Both the position numbers and the translations under genes were made by a program. The notes beneath the pieces were generated by a model. The model was not told the origin of the DNA. It ran no database searches and saw nothing but the letters and a program-made list of their open reading frames with translations. Source: Siccirubricoccus deserti (GTDB taxonomy: Bacteria > Pseudomonadota > Alphaproteobacteria > Acetobacterales > Acetobacteraceae). From it: a stretch of 64,000 nt of DNA. Every line of letters begins with the position of its first letter. Positions within the stretch are counted from its first letter, which is position 1. This document shows, piece after piece, positions 34,472-42,131 of this stretch. Location of the stretch: positions 62,001 through 126,000 of the forward strand of contig NZ_JACOMF010000010.1 of NCBI RefSeq assembly GCF_014283215.1, written 5' to 3'.

Positions 34472-34557
34472 TGGATCATCCCTCCAGAGGCGGCAGGTCG
34501 ACCCGGCGCCGCGTGGTGTGGCCTTGGTGGCGGGGCGCGGCCCGCCGGGCCGTGCCG

Positions 34558-35790
34558 TTACGCTGGCCTGTGTAGCACCGCCGGCGTCCGCGTGAAGGTA
34601 CGGCGGCCGCGCTTGAAGCCGGCCAGGGTCGGCGCGATCTCGCGGATCGCCGCGACCGTGTCGGGGGCATCGACCAGCACCAGATCGGCCGGGTTGCCGA
34701 CGACGATGCCGTAGTCGGATTTCCGCAGCAGCTTCGCCGACTGGGTGGTGAACATGCCCCAGGTGTCGCGCAGCGCATCCGGCATTGCCTGCTGCACCAC
34801 ATTGGCATAGAGGTTCGCCATGCGGATGAGCTGCCCGTCGCCCATCGGGGTGAAGGCGTTCAGGATGTTGTTGGAGGAGACCGAGCAGGTCACCCCCTGC
34901 CGCACCAGCCGGTTGGCATCCACCACGCTGCGCTCCACCCGATGGTCCTTCTCCCGCCCGCCGAGGTAGAGGTCGGTCGAGGGCAGCACCGTCAGCGCCA
35001 CGCCGGCATCGGCCATGCGCTTCGCCACCTGGTCGAATTCCGGCAGCGGCATGACCGACATCTTGGTCACATGCCCCACCGCGACCCGGCCGCCCCAGCC
35101 GTATTTCTCGGTCAGCTCGCAGACCAGCAGCGTGTCCAGCTCGGCGGCGGAGGCGCCGCTGTCGAGGTGCATGTCGATGTCGACGTCGAATTCCCGCGCC
35201 ATCTCGAACACCCGCCGGATCTGGCCGGCGCGGTCGCTGTCGTAATTCGGCACGGCGCCGACCACGGTGGCGCCGTTGCGCAGCGCCTCAACCATCAGCT
35301 CATCGGTGCCGGGGTTGTTGAGCAGCCCCTCCTGCGGCATGACGCAGATCTCGATGTCGATCGCCCAGCGATAGGCGTCGATCAGCGCCTTCACCCCCTC
35401 GAAGCCACGCAGCCCGACCAGCGGGTCCACCTCTACATGGGTGCGCATGGTCATGGCGCCGTGCAGGATGCATTTCTCCAGCGTGCGGCGGGCGCGGGCG
35501 CTCACATCCTCTACGGTGAAGCTGTGCTTGATGGCGCTGGTCCGCTCCATCGCCCGGTGCGGAAAGCGGGAGGCCTCGCAGGCGCAGCGGTCGATGGTGC
35601 AGCTCTTGTCGAGGTGGATATGGGTCTCGACGAAGCCGGGTGAGACCAGCCTTCCGCCGCACTCCACCACCTCGCCCGCCTCGGCCGGCAGGCCGGTGCC
35701 GACAGCGGCGATCCGGCCGGCAGCCACGCCGATATCTGCGGCGCTGCCATCCGGCAGCCTGGCGTCGCGCAGCAGCAGGTCGAAGGGCAT
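34558..35790 (-). CDS. Cytosine deaminase-like amidohydrolase
   Basis: A 410-residue metal-dependent amidohydrolase of the cytosine deaminase group. The start FDLLLRDARLPDGSAADIGV and SPGFVETHIHLDKS (HxH metal site near residue 58) are diagnostic. MRTHVEVDP and DMHLDSGAS follow, and SSNNILNAFTPMGDG provides the late metal-site region. Family members deaminate cytosine or isoguanine or hydrolyse cyclic amides. The loops that fix substrate cannot be judged here. The ATG directly follows the TAG of the preceding HisD-like gene with no spacer, with GGAGAAG inside that gene, so the two are coupled. Confidence 0.88.
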   Translation of the reverse strand: MPFDLLLRDARLPDGSAADIGVAAGRIAAVGTGLPAEAGEVVECGGRLVSPGFVETHIHLDKSCTIDRCACEASRFPHRAMERTSAIKHSFTVEDVSARARRTLEKCILHGAMTMRTHVEVDPLVGLRGFEGVKALIDAYRWAIDIEICVMPQEGLLNNPGTDELMVEALRNGATVVGAVPNYDSDRAGQIRRVFEMAREFDVDIDMHLDSGASAAELDTLLVCELTEKYGWGGRVAVGHVTKMSVMPLPEFDQVAKRMADAGVALTVLPSTDLYLGGREKDHRVERSVVDANRLVRQGVTCSVSSNNILNAFTPMGDGQLIRMANLYANVVQQAMPDALRDTWGMFTTQSAKLLRKSDYGIVVGNPADLVLVDAPDTVAAIREIAPTLAGFKRGRRTFTRTPAVLHRPA

Positions 35791-37104
35791 CTAGAGCTTC
35801 TCCGCGGCGGTGGCGTAGGGGATGTTGCGGCCGCCATAGCGGCGGACCCGCACATTGGCCTGCTCCGCATGGCCAGCGAAGCCTTCCAGCATGCAGAGCC
35901 GGGAGCACACCTCGCCGATCGCGGCGCTGGCCTCATCCGTCAGCACCCGCTGATAGGTGACGGTCTTGAGGAATTTGCCGACCCAGAGCCCGCCGGTGTA
36001 GCGCGCCGCCTTCTGCGTCGGCAGGGTGTGGTTGGTCCCGATGACCTTGTCGCCGAAGGAGACATTGGTGCGCGGTCCCAGGAAGAGCGCGCCGTAATTT
36101 GTCATCTTCTCCAGGAACAGATCATCGTCCCGGGTCATCACCTGCACATGCTCCGAGGCGATGCGGTCGGCCTCCGTCACCATCTCCTCCAGGCTGTCGC
36201 AGACGATCACCTCGCCGTAATCGCGCCAGCTCTGCCGCGCGATCGCGGCGGTCGGCAGGATTCCGAGCAGCCGCTCCACCTCGGCCATCGTCTCCCGCGC
36301 CAGCTTTTCCGAATCCGTCAGCAGGATGGCGGGCGAGGTCGGGCCGTGCTCCGCCTGGCCCAGCAGATCCGTCGCGCAGATCTCCGCATCCACCGTCTCA
36401 TCGGCGATGACCAGCGTCTCGGTCGGGCCGGCGAAGAGGTCGATGCCGACGCGGCCGTAGAGCTGGCGCTTGGCCTCGGCGACGAAGGCGTTGCCGGGGC
36501 CGACCAGCATGTCCACCGCCGGAATGCTCTCCGTCCCCAGCGCCATGGCGCCCACCGCCTGCACGCCGCCAAGGCAGTAGATGACATCCGCCCCCGCCAG
36601 GTGCTGCGCCGCGACGATGGCCGGCGCCGGCCGGCCTTCGAAGGGCGGGGCGCAGGTGACGATGCGCGGCACGCCGGCGACCTTGGCCGTCACCACTGAC
36701 ATATGCGCCGAGGCCAGCAGCGGGTACTTGCCGCCGGGCACGTAGCAGCCGACCGAGTTCATTGGGATGTTCCTGTGCCCGAGCACCACGCCCGGCAGCG
36801 TCTCCACCTCGACATCCTTGAGTGCCGCCTTCTGGTGCTCGGCGAAGTTCCGCACCTGGGCCTGGGCGAAGCGGATGTCCTCCAGATCCTGGCCGGTGAG
36901 TTGGTCGAGGCAGGCTTTGATCTCGGCGTCGGTCAGCCGGTAGTCGGTACGGTCCCATGCATCGAACTTCACCGACATCTCGCGCACTGCGGCATCGCCG
37001 CGCGCGGCGATATCCGCCAGCAGCCCTTCGACGATGCCGCGCACCTTGGTATCGGCGTCGGCCTTGTCGGCGGCGGAAATGCTCGTCTTCAACCAGCGTG
37101 CCAT
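35791..37104 (-). CDS. HisD-family dehydrogenase, HpsN-like
   Basis: A 437-residue NAD-dependent zinc dehydrogenase of the histidinol dehydrogenase fold. The catalytic pair is in [10 protein letters not shown], zinc ligands are near QAEHGPTS, and GTNHTLPT is conserved. [28 protein letters not shown] near residue 117 matches the 3-sulfopropanediol dehydrogenase (HpsN) branch, not true HisD, which reads YVPGGTAAYPSS. I therefore infer oxidation of an alcohol to an acid in catabolism, not histidine synthesis; a sulfonate substrate is only a possibility. AAGGAGAAC precedes the ATG. It abuts the amidohydrolase gene with no gap. Confidence 0.87.
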   Translation of the reverse strand: MARWLKTSISAADKADADTKVRGIVEGLLADIAARGDAAVREMSVKFDAWDRTDYRLTDAEIKACLDQLTGQDLEDIRFAQAQVRNFAEHQKAALKDVEVETLPGVVLGHRNIPMNSVGCYVPGGKYPLLASAHMSVVTAKVAGVPRIVTCAPPFEGRPAPAIVAAQHLAGADVIYCLGGVQAVGAMALGTESIPAVDMLVGPGNAFVAEAKRQLYGRVGIDLFAGPTETLVIADETVDAEICATDLLGQAEHGPTSPAILLTDSEKLARETMAEVERLLGILPTAAIARQSWRDYGEVIVCDSLEEMVTEADRIASEHVQVMTRDDDLFLEKMTNYGALFLGPRTNVSFGDKVIGTNHTLPTQKAARYTGGLWVGKFLKTVTYQRVLTDEASAAIGEVCSRLCMLEGFAGHAEQANVRVRRYGGRNIPYATAAEKL

Positions 37105-37167
37105 GGTGTTCTCCTTCGCCGGGCCGCTTCACGGCGTCGGGCTTCGCTCCCGCCGGCCGGTCCGGCT

Positions 37168-37935
37168 CTATTCCGCCGTCCAGCCGCCGTCGACCAGCAT
37201 TGCCGAGCCGGTCATCAGCGCCGAGGCATCGGAGGCGAGGAATACCACCGCCCCCATCAGATCCTGCACCTGCCCCAGCCGGCCGAGCTTGATCTTCGAC
37301 AGCACCCATTCCCGGAACTCAGGCTTCTCGAAGAAGGGCCGGGTCAGCGGGGTCTCGATGAAGGTCGGGCCGATGGTGTTGGCGCGGATGCCGTGCCGCG
37401 CCAGATCGATCGCCATCGCCTTGGTCCAGCCCTCCATCGCCCATTTCGAGGCGCAGTAGACCCCGCGGTTCGGCCCGCCGACATGGCCCATCTGGGAGGA
37501 GATGTTGATGATGCTGCCGCGCACCCCCTCGGCGATCATCCGCTTCGCCACCGCCTGGGCGGCGAAGAAGCAGCCGCGCAGGTTCAGCCCCATCACCGCG
37601 TCGAAATCCTCGGGCGTCACATCCTCGAACCGCGCCGGGCGGTTGGTGCCGGCATTGTTGACGAAGGCGTGGAAGGCCGGGCGGGCGGCCAGGGCGTCCT
37701 GCACCGCCGGCACCTCGGCCACGTCCAGCACCAGCGTCTCGGCCAGGCCGCCAGCGGCGCGGATCGCCTCGGCGGCGGCCTCGATCTCGGCGGCGGTGCG
37801 GGCGGCCAGGGTCACCTCCGCCCCGGCCCCGGCCAGCGCCGCGGCGGCGGCGAGGCCGATGCCGCGCCCGGCGCCGGTGACGAGGGCGCGGCGGCCGTCC
37901 AGGCGGAAGCTCGGGGTTTGCGGGAGCGGGGTCAT
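37168..37935 (-). CDS. SDR family oxidoreductase
   Basis: A 255-residue short-chain dehydrogenase with TGAGRGIGLAAAAA for NAD(P), NNAG near residue 92, a catalytic Ser in INISSQ, and YCASK for Tyr and Lys. The tail DASALMTGSAMLVDGGWTAE is typical of classical SDRs. The residue after the second beta strand is Arg, slightly favouring NADP, but by eye this is weak. ATG 37935 is the only sensible start, yet I see no clear ribosome site before it. It is the first of the (-) run with the HisD-like gene, amidohydrolase, lyase and FMN enzyme, and is divergent from the TRAP receptor gene. Confidence 0.9.
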   Translation of the reverse strand: MTPLPQTPSFRLDGRRALVTGAGRGIGLAAAAALAGAGAEVTLAARTAAEIEAAAEAIRAAGGLAETLVLDVAEVPAVQDALAARPAFHAFVNNAGTNRPARFEDVTPEDFDAVMGLNLRGCFFAAQAVAKRMIAEGVRGSIINISSQMGHVGGPNRGVYCASKWAMEGWTKAMAIDLARHGIRANTIGPTFIETPLTRPFFEKPEFREWVLSKIKLGRLGQVQDLMGAVVFLASDASALMTGSAMLVDGGWTAE

Positions 37936-38053
37936 TGGCGGAGCGGTTGCGTCATCCGTCGCAGTCTGCACGCTCCGGCGCGGCGGTCCAGACCTTGCCG
38001 CGCCCCGGCCACTCATCGAGACTGGCGGAAAATCCCCCCAGGAGGAACGCCTG

Positions 38054-39031
38054 ATGCTTCGCCTGTTCGCGGCCGTGCTGCTGGCCGCCGTTGGTGCCCT
38101 GCCCGCCGCCGCCCAGACCCGTTGGGTGATGGCCACCGCCTATCCCGATGCCAACTACCACACCCGCAACATCCGCCAATTCATCCAGGAGGTGGAGCAG
38201 GCCACGGAAGGGCGGCTGCAGATCCAGCTTCACGCCAGTGCCAGCCTGCTGCCCATGCCGCAGATCAAGCGGGCGGTGCAGACCGGGCAGATCCAGCTCG
38301 GCGAGATCCTGATGTCCGTCCATGGCAATGAGGACGCCTTCTTCGAGGTCGACGGCGTCCCCTTCCTGGCTGAAACCTGGGAGGCCTCCGCCGCGCTGAT
38401 GCGGGCCTCCGAGCCTTTCATCCGGGCGCGGCTGCAGCGCCAGGGGGTGGAGCTGCTGTACATGGCGAATTGGGCCAGCCAGGGCTTCTACACCCGCGAG
38501 CCGGTCACCACCCTGGAACAGCTCCGCGGCGCCCGCTTCCGGGCCTACAACGCCATCACCATCCGCATGGCGGAGCTGATGGGCGCCACCCCGGTCACGG
38601 TGCAATCCGCCGAGCTGGCCCAGGCCTTCGCCACCAATGTGGTGACGGTGATGTTCACCTCGGCGCAGACCGGCGTGGACACCGCCTCCTGGGATTATGC
38701 CAAGGTCTTCACCGATGTCGGCGGCATGCGCGCCCGCAACGGCGTGCTGGCCAATGCCCGGGCCATGGCCACGCTGGACGAGCCGACCCGGCAGGCGGTG
38801 CGGGCGGCGGCGGCCCGGGCGGCGGAGCGCGCCGTGGGCATCGCCCAGGAGGCGGAACGGAGCACGGCCGCGCGGCTGCGCGAGCGCGGGATGCAGGTGA
38901 CCGGCCCCACCCCGGAGCTGCTGGCGCAGCTGCGGGAGGTGGGCGCGAAGCAGATCCAGGACTGGCTGGCCAAGGCCGGGCCGGACGGGCAGGTGATGAT
39001 GGAGCGCTACCGCGCCGCGCTCGCCCGCTGA
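38054..39031 (+). CDS. TRAP transporter solute receptor (DctP family)
   Basis: A 325-residue periplasmic receptor: a signal peptide (residues 1-20, ending AAAQ), then TRWVMATAYPDANYHTRNI and the DctP-type core. The carboxylate-binding Arg lies in LRGARFRAYNAIT near residue 158, where family receptors clamp the ligand acid. No DctQ/DctM membrane genes are in the window, so it uses partners elsewhere. GGAGGAA precedes ATG 38054. It is divergent from the five-gene catabolic run across 118 bases, which suggests that it imports that pathway's organic acid. That link is inference from position. Confidence 0.9.
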   Translation: MLRLFAAVLLAAVGALPAAAQTRWVMATAYPDANYHTRNIRQFIQEVEQATEGRLQIQLHASASLLPMPQIKRAVQTGQIQLGEILMSVHGNEDAFFEVDGVPFLAETWEASAALMRASEPFIRARLQRQGVELLYMANWASQGFYTREPVTTLEQLRGARFRAYNAITIRMAELMGATPVTVQSAELAQAFATNVVTVMFTSAQTGVDTASWDYAKVFTDVGGMRARNGVLANARAMATLDEPTRQAVRAAAARAAERAVGIAQEAERSTAARLRERGMQVTGPTPELLAQLREVGAKQIQDWLAKAGPDGQVMMERYRAALAR

Positions 39032-39086
39032 CAGCGGCGCGCCTGCCCCGCATACTGCGCCGCGGCATGAACCCGAGGGGGCTTCG

Positions 39087-39821
39087 ATGGCGGCACTGGT
39101 GACGGGCGCGCAACAGGGAATCGGCCGGGCCTGCGCCCTGGCCCTCGCCGCCGCCGGCCATGATGTGGCGGTGAACTGGCTGGACGATGAAGCGGCCGCC
39201 GAGGCGGTGGCCGCGGGCATCCGCGCCGCCGGACGGCGCGCCCTGCTGGTGCGCGGCGACGTCGGCACCGCCGCCGGCTGCGCCGCCATCGTCCAGGCGG
39301 CGCTGGACGGGCTCGGCCGGCTCGACGTGCTGGTGAACAACGCCGGCATCTTCCCGCGCGTGCCCTTCCTCGACATGACCGAGGCGGAATGGGACCAGGT
39401 GCTGGACGTCAACCTGAAGGGCAGCGCCTTCTGCGCCCAGGCGGCGGCACGGGCGATGGTCACGGCGGGACGGCCCGGGGTGATCCTCAACCTGGCCTCG
39501 GCGGCGGTCCGTGGCGCACCGCTCGGGGTGCATTACAGTGCGACGAAGAACGGCGTGGTCGGCCTCACCCGCTCCATGGCGCTGGCGCTGGCGGAGCACC
39601 GCATCCGGGTGAACGCCATAGCCCCCGGGCTGACCGATACGGCGCAACCGCGCTACGGCAACAGCGATGCGGAGGTGCGGGCGATGGGCGCCGCGCTGCC
39701 GCTCGGCCGCCTGGGGCGGCCGGAGGATATCGCCGATCTGGCGGTGTTCCTCGCTTCCGACAGGGCGGAGTGGATCACCGGGCAGGTCTACCACATCAAT
39801 GGCGGTGGCTATCTGGCATAG
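39087..39821 (+). CDS. SDR family oxidoreductase (FabG-like)
   Basis: A 244-residue short-chain dehydrogenase. ALVTGAQQGIGRACALALA binds NAD(P), NNAGIFPRVPF follows, and the catalytic YSATK is near residue 151. The end ITGQVYHINGGGYLA is like 3-ketoacyl reductases and sugar-acid dehydrogenases. GAGGGGG lies five bases before the ATG. It is 55 bases downstream of the TRAP receptor on the same strand, so co-transcription is likely. It would then oxidise or reduce the imported compound. FabG activity in fatty-acid synthesis is not implied, because no fab genes are here. Confidence 0.92.
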   Translation: MAALVTGAQQGIGRACALALAAAGHDVAVNWLDDEAAAEAVAAGIRAAGRRALLVRGDVGTAAGCAAIVQAALDGLGRLDVLVNNAGIFPRVPFLDMTEAEWDQVLDVNLKGSAFCAQAAARAMVTAGRPGVILNLASAAVRGAPLGVHYSATKNGVVGLTRSMALALAEHRIRVNAIAPGLTDTAQPRYGNSDAEVRAMGAALPLGRLGRPEDIADLAVFLASDRAEWITGQVYHINGGGYLA

Positions 39822-39894
39822 GGCCTCCCCACAAAGCTGCTGCGCAGTGTCGCGGGGGCCGCGATGGCGGCTCCCGATCGGCACCTCACCTCAG

Positions 39895-39919
39895 CCTTCC
39901 GCGGCCAGGCCGCGGAAGG
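39895..39919. terminator. Convergent hairpin terminator
   Basis: A perfect 10-bp stem CCTTCCGCGG / CCGCGGAAGG with a five-base loop lies between the FabG-like gene (+) and the phosphatase gene (-). Its symmetry lets it serve both strands. No T run follows. Confidence 0.6.
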
Positions 39920-39935
39920 ACACGACTGGCGCGGC

Positions 39936-40685
39936 TCATTCCAGCAGCAGGTCGCGCAGTTGCGCCAGCCGCGGCGCATCCAGGCCGAGGCCCTGCTCCA
40001 GGAACACCGGCAGGCTGCCGCCATGGGCCTCGATGGCGGCGTCAAGCGCCGCCTCCAGCAGCGCCGGATGGGTCCCATAGAGCGCCTCGGCCAGCGGCTT
40101 TGGCGTGCCATCCGGCAGGGCGTAGTCGCGCCGCCACAGCCGGTCGGTCGCCACGTAATCCGCCAGCACCGTCTGCCGCGTGGCGCCAAGCGCCGTCAGC
40201 ACCAGCGCCGCGCCCAGTCCGGTACGGTCCTTGCCGGCGGAGCAGTGGAACAGCAGCGCATGCCGGCGGGGGTCGAGCAGCAGATCGAACAACCCGCGAT
40301 AGGCGGCGATGAAACGGGTGCCGTAATCCAGATAGGCACGACGCAGCAGCGCGACCACATCCTCGCCGGTCGATTGCTCCCGCCGCATCAGATCGGCCAG
40401 CGAGGCGCCGACCGTCGGCTCGATCGGCAGCGACACCCGCTCCGCACCCTCCGGCAGGCGGGAAGGGTGCCGCGCCGCCTCTGCCACCCCGCGCAGGTCG
40501 CAGATCGTGCGCAGGCGGAGCGCCGCCACCGCCGCCACGTCGCGCGGCGTGAGCTGCGCCAGGGTCGCCGAACGGTACAGCACGCCGAAGCGCAGCCGCC
40601 GGCCATCCGACACCTGCCAGCCCCCCAGGTCGCGCAGGTTGGAGGCGCCTTCTAGGGCAACGGGGCGTGGCAAATCCTGGGTCAA
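39936..40685 (-). CDS. Tyrosine/dual-specificity phosphatase-like protein
   Basis: A 249-residue cysteine phosphatase of the bacterial Y_phosphatase family. The P-loop HCSAGKDRTG has its nucleophile at C148, and the N-terminal SNLRDLGGWQVSDGRRLRFGVLYRSA is typical. Related proteins dephosphorylate tyrosine or phosphoinositides; its target is unknown. The start is TTG at 40685, the only candidate close enough to the conserved N-terminus, with AAGGA about nine bases upstream. It has no coregulated partner: it converges on the FabG-like gene and diverges from the next SDR gene. Confidence 0.88.
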   Translation of the reverse strand: MTQDLPRPVALEGASNLRDLGGWQVSDGRRLRFGVLYRSATLAQLTPRDVAAVAALRLRTICDLRGVAEAARHPSRLPEGAERVSLPIEPTVGASLADLMRREQSTGEDVVALLRRAYLDYGTRFIAAYRGLFDLLLDPRRHALLFHCSAGKDRTGLGAALVLTALGATRQTVLADYVATDRLWRRDYALPDGTPKPLAEALYGTHPALLEAALDAAIEAHGGSLPVFLEQGLGLDAPRLAQLRDLLLE

Positions 40686-40797
40686 GCTCGGCGATCCTTC
40701 ATCCGCGGCGGCGCTCGCCTTGACGCCGGGCGAGAGCGGCGAGAAGGATCACCGCTCCGGCCCCGCCGCACCAGAGCCAAAACCGAGGAGACTGCCC

Positions 40798-41589
40798 ATG
40801 CCGTCATCATCCCTGTTCGACCTTTCCGGCAAGGTCGCCATCGTCACTGGCGGATCCCGCGGCATCGGCCGGGCGATCGCCGAGCGCATGGCGGAGCATG
40901 GCGCCAAGGTGGTGGTTTCCTCCCGCAAGCTGGACGCCTGCCAGGTGGTGGTGGACGCCATCACCGCGAAGGGCGGCACCGCCGTCGCCATGGCCTGCAA
41001 CATCGGCCGCAAGCTGGAGCTGCAGGCGCTGGCCGACGAGACCATCGCCAAATGGGGCGGCGTCGATATCCTGGTCTGCAACGCCGCCATCAACCCGCAT
41101 TTCGGGCCGGCGATGGGCATCCCGGACGAGGTGTTCGACAAGATGATGGCGACCAACGTGAAGTCGAACATGTGGCTGTCGCACATGTGCATCCCGAGCA
41201 TGGAGGCGCGGGGCGGCGGCGCCATCGTCATCGTCTCCTCGATCGGCGGCTACAAGGGTTCGGTCAACCTCGGTGCCTATGCCATCACCAAGGCGGCCGA
41301 CCTGCAGCTGGCGCGGAACCTGGCCTGCGAATGGGGGCCGAAGAACATCCGGGTGAATTGCATCGCCCCCGGGCTGATCCGCACCGATTTCGCCCGCGCC
41401 CTGTGGGAGGATCCGGTGAACTATAAGAAGCGGACCCGCGACACCCCGCTGAAGCGGATCGGCGAACCGGACGAGATCGCCGGCGCCGCAGTGTTCCTCG
41501 CCTCCCCGGCCGGCAGCTTCATGACCGGGCAGAGCATGGTGATCGATGGCGGCGTCCTGGCCGGGCCGCCGGCGAACACGGAGGACTGA
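40798..41589 (+). CDS. SDR family oxidoreductase
   Basis: A 263-residue short-chain dehydrogenase: TGGSRGIGRAIAERMA, CNAAINPHFGP (in place of NNAG), a catalytic Ser in VSSIGG and YAITK near residue 161. The pattern KNIRVNCIAPGLIRTDFARALWED is common in SDRs annotated as 2-deoxy-sugar or steroid-type dehydrogenases. The Arg after VVVSS favours NADP. GAGGAG lies about eight bases before ATG 40798. It stands alone: the phosphatase gene is divergent, and a hairpin and a long gap follow. Its substrate is unknown. Confidence 0.9.
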   Translation: MPSSSLFDLSGKVAIVTGGSRGIGRAIAERMAEHGAKVVVSSRKLDACQVVVDAITAKGGTAVAMACNIGRKLELQALADETIAKWGGVDILVCNAAINPHFGPAMGIPDEVFDKMMATNVKSNMWLSHMCIPSMEARGGGAIVIVSSIGGYKGSVNLGAYAITKAADLQLARNLACEWGPKNIRVNCIAPGLIRTDFARALWEDPVNYKKRTRDTPLKRIGEPDEIAGAAVFLASPAGSFMTGQSMVIDGGVLAGPPANTED

Positions 41590-41606
41590 CGGCGCCAGCG
41601 GACGCG

Positions 41607-41633
41607 GAGCGGCGTTCGAGTTGAATGCCGCTC
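41607..41633 (+). terminator. Hairpin after the SDR gene
   Basis: GAGCGGCGTTCGA faces TTGAATGCCGCTC, an imperfect 27-base palindrome starting 17 bases after the SDR stop. It lacks a T run. It could be a terminator or a decayed member of the dispersed palindrome family. Confidence 0.45.
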
Positions 41634-41691
41634 GGCGGGGCGCTCACGCGCCCCTGCGATCCACTCCGATGCGCCGGTTCCCCGGCTGCCC

Positions 41692-41728
41692 CTTGACAGG
41701 ACCGGAACCCGGCCCCGGTTCTGTCAAG
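41692..41728. repeat. Long inverted repeat (14-bp arms)
   Basis: CTTGACAGGACCGG and CCGGTTCTGTCAAG form a 14-bp stem with one G-T pair and a nine-base loop. It may be a second terminator for the SDR gene or a binding site upstream of prkA. There is no T tract. Confidence 0.5.
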
Positions 41729-41954
41729 AGCCTTAGTTGCCCCGCCGCCCTGCGCTGCCGGCGCGGGCCTCAGCACGCAGAATCGCAACAGCATCGCTGC
41801 CTGTGACAAGACATGACGAAACCGGGACCGGCGGCTCACCTTCCGGCAATGCCCGAAATGAGGCAAAGTCGCCGCGCTCCCGCCGCATCAAGCAGCACAA
41901 GCAGCGCCGGGGCGCCGTATTGCGTTATGCGGCGCCTGGAATTGATGCTTTATT

Positions 41955-41960
41955 TATAAT
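41955..41960 (+). promoter_or_regulatory. Possible -10 box of the prkA operon
   Basis: A perfect TATAAT sits in a rare AT-rich patch 172 bases before prkA. No good -35 lies 16-18 bases upstream. A GGAAC at about 41988 hints at a general-stress (EcfG) -35, but it lacks the matching CGTT. Confidence 0.3.
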
Positions 41961-42131
41961 CGGGCCTGCTTGGCGCGATCCCGTGCGGGAACGCAGGCTG
42001 CTCACCCTGCGGTGATTTGCACTCTACACGACCGCCTTGCGGCGCAGCAATAAAAGTTTACCGCCATCGGCTGGCGCTAGCTCCATCCTGTTCGCGTTGC
42101 GCTGAAGTGCCAGCGCTTCCAGGGGCGGCCG

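Larger units (their letters stand above)
41590..42131. other. 542-base gap upstream of prkA
   Basis: The longest gene-free stretch in the window. It holds two hairpins near its start (41607-41633 and 41692-41728, listed separately) and a TATAAT box at 41955. I see no convincing small gene and no riboswitch. The AT-rich part (about 41940-41962) is the likely promoter area for the prkA operon. Confidence 0.55.

Noticed and set aside
35791-37104. Histidinol dehydrogenase of histidine synthesis
   Set aside because: The VPGG-region signature and the catabolic neighbours fit the HpsN-like branch better.
41955-42012. EcfG general-stress promoter before prkA
   Set aside because: A GGAAC is present near 41988 but there is no CGTT 16-17 bases later.
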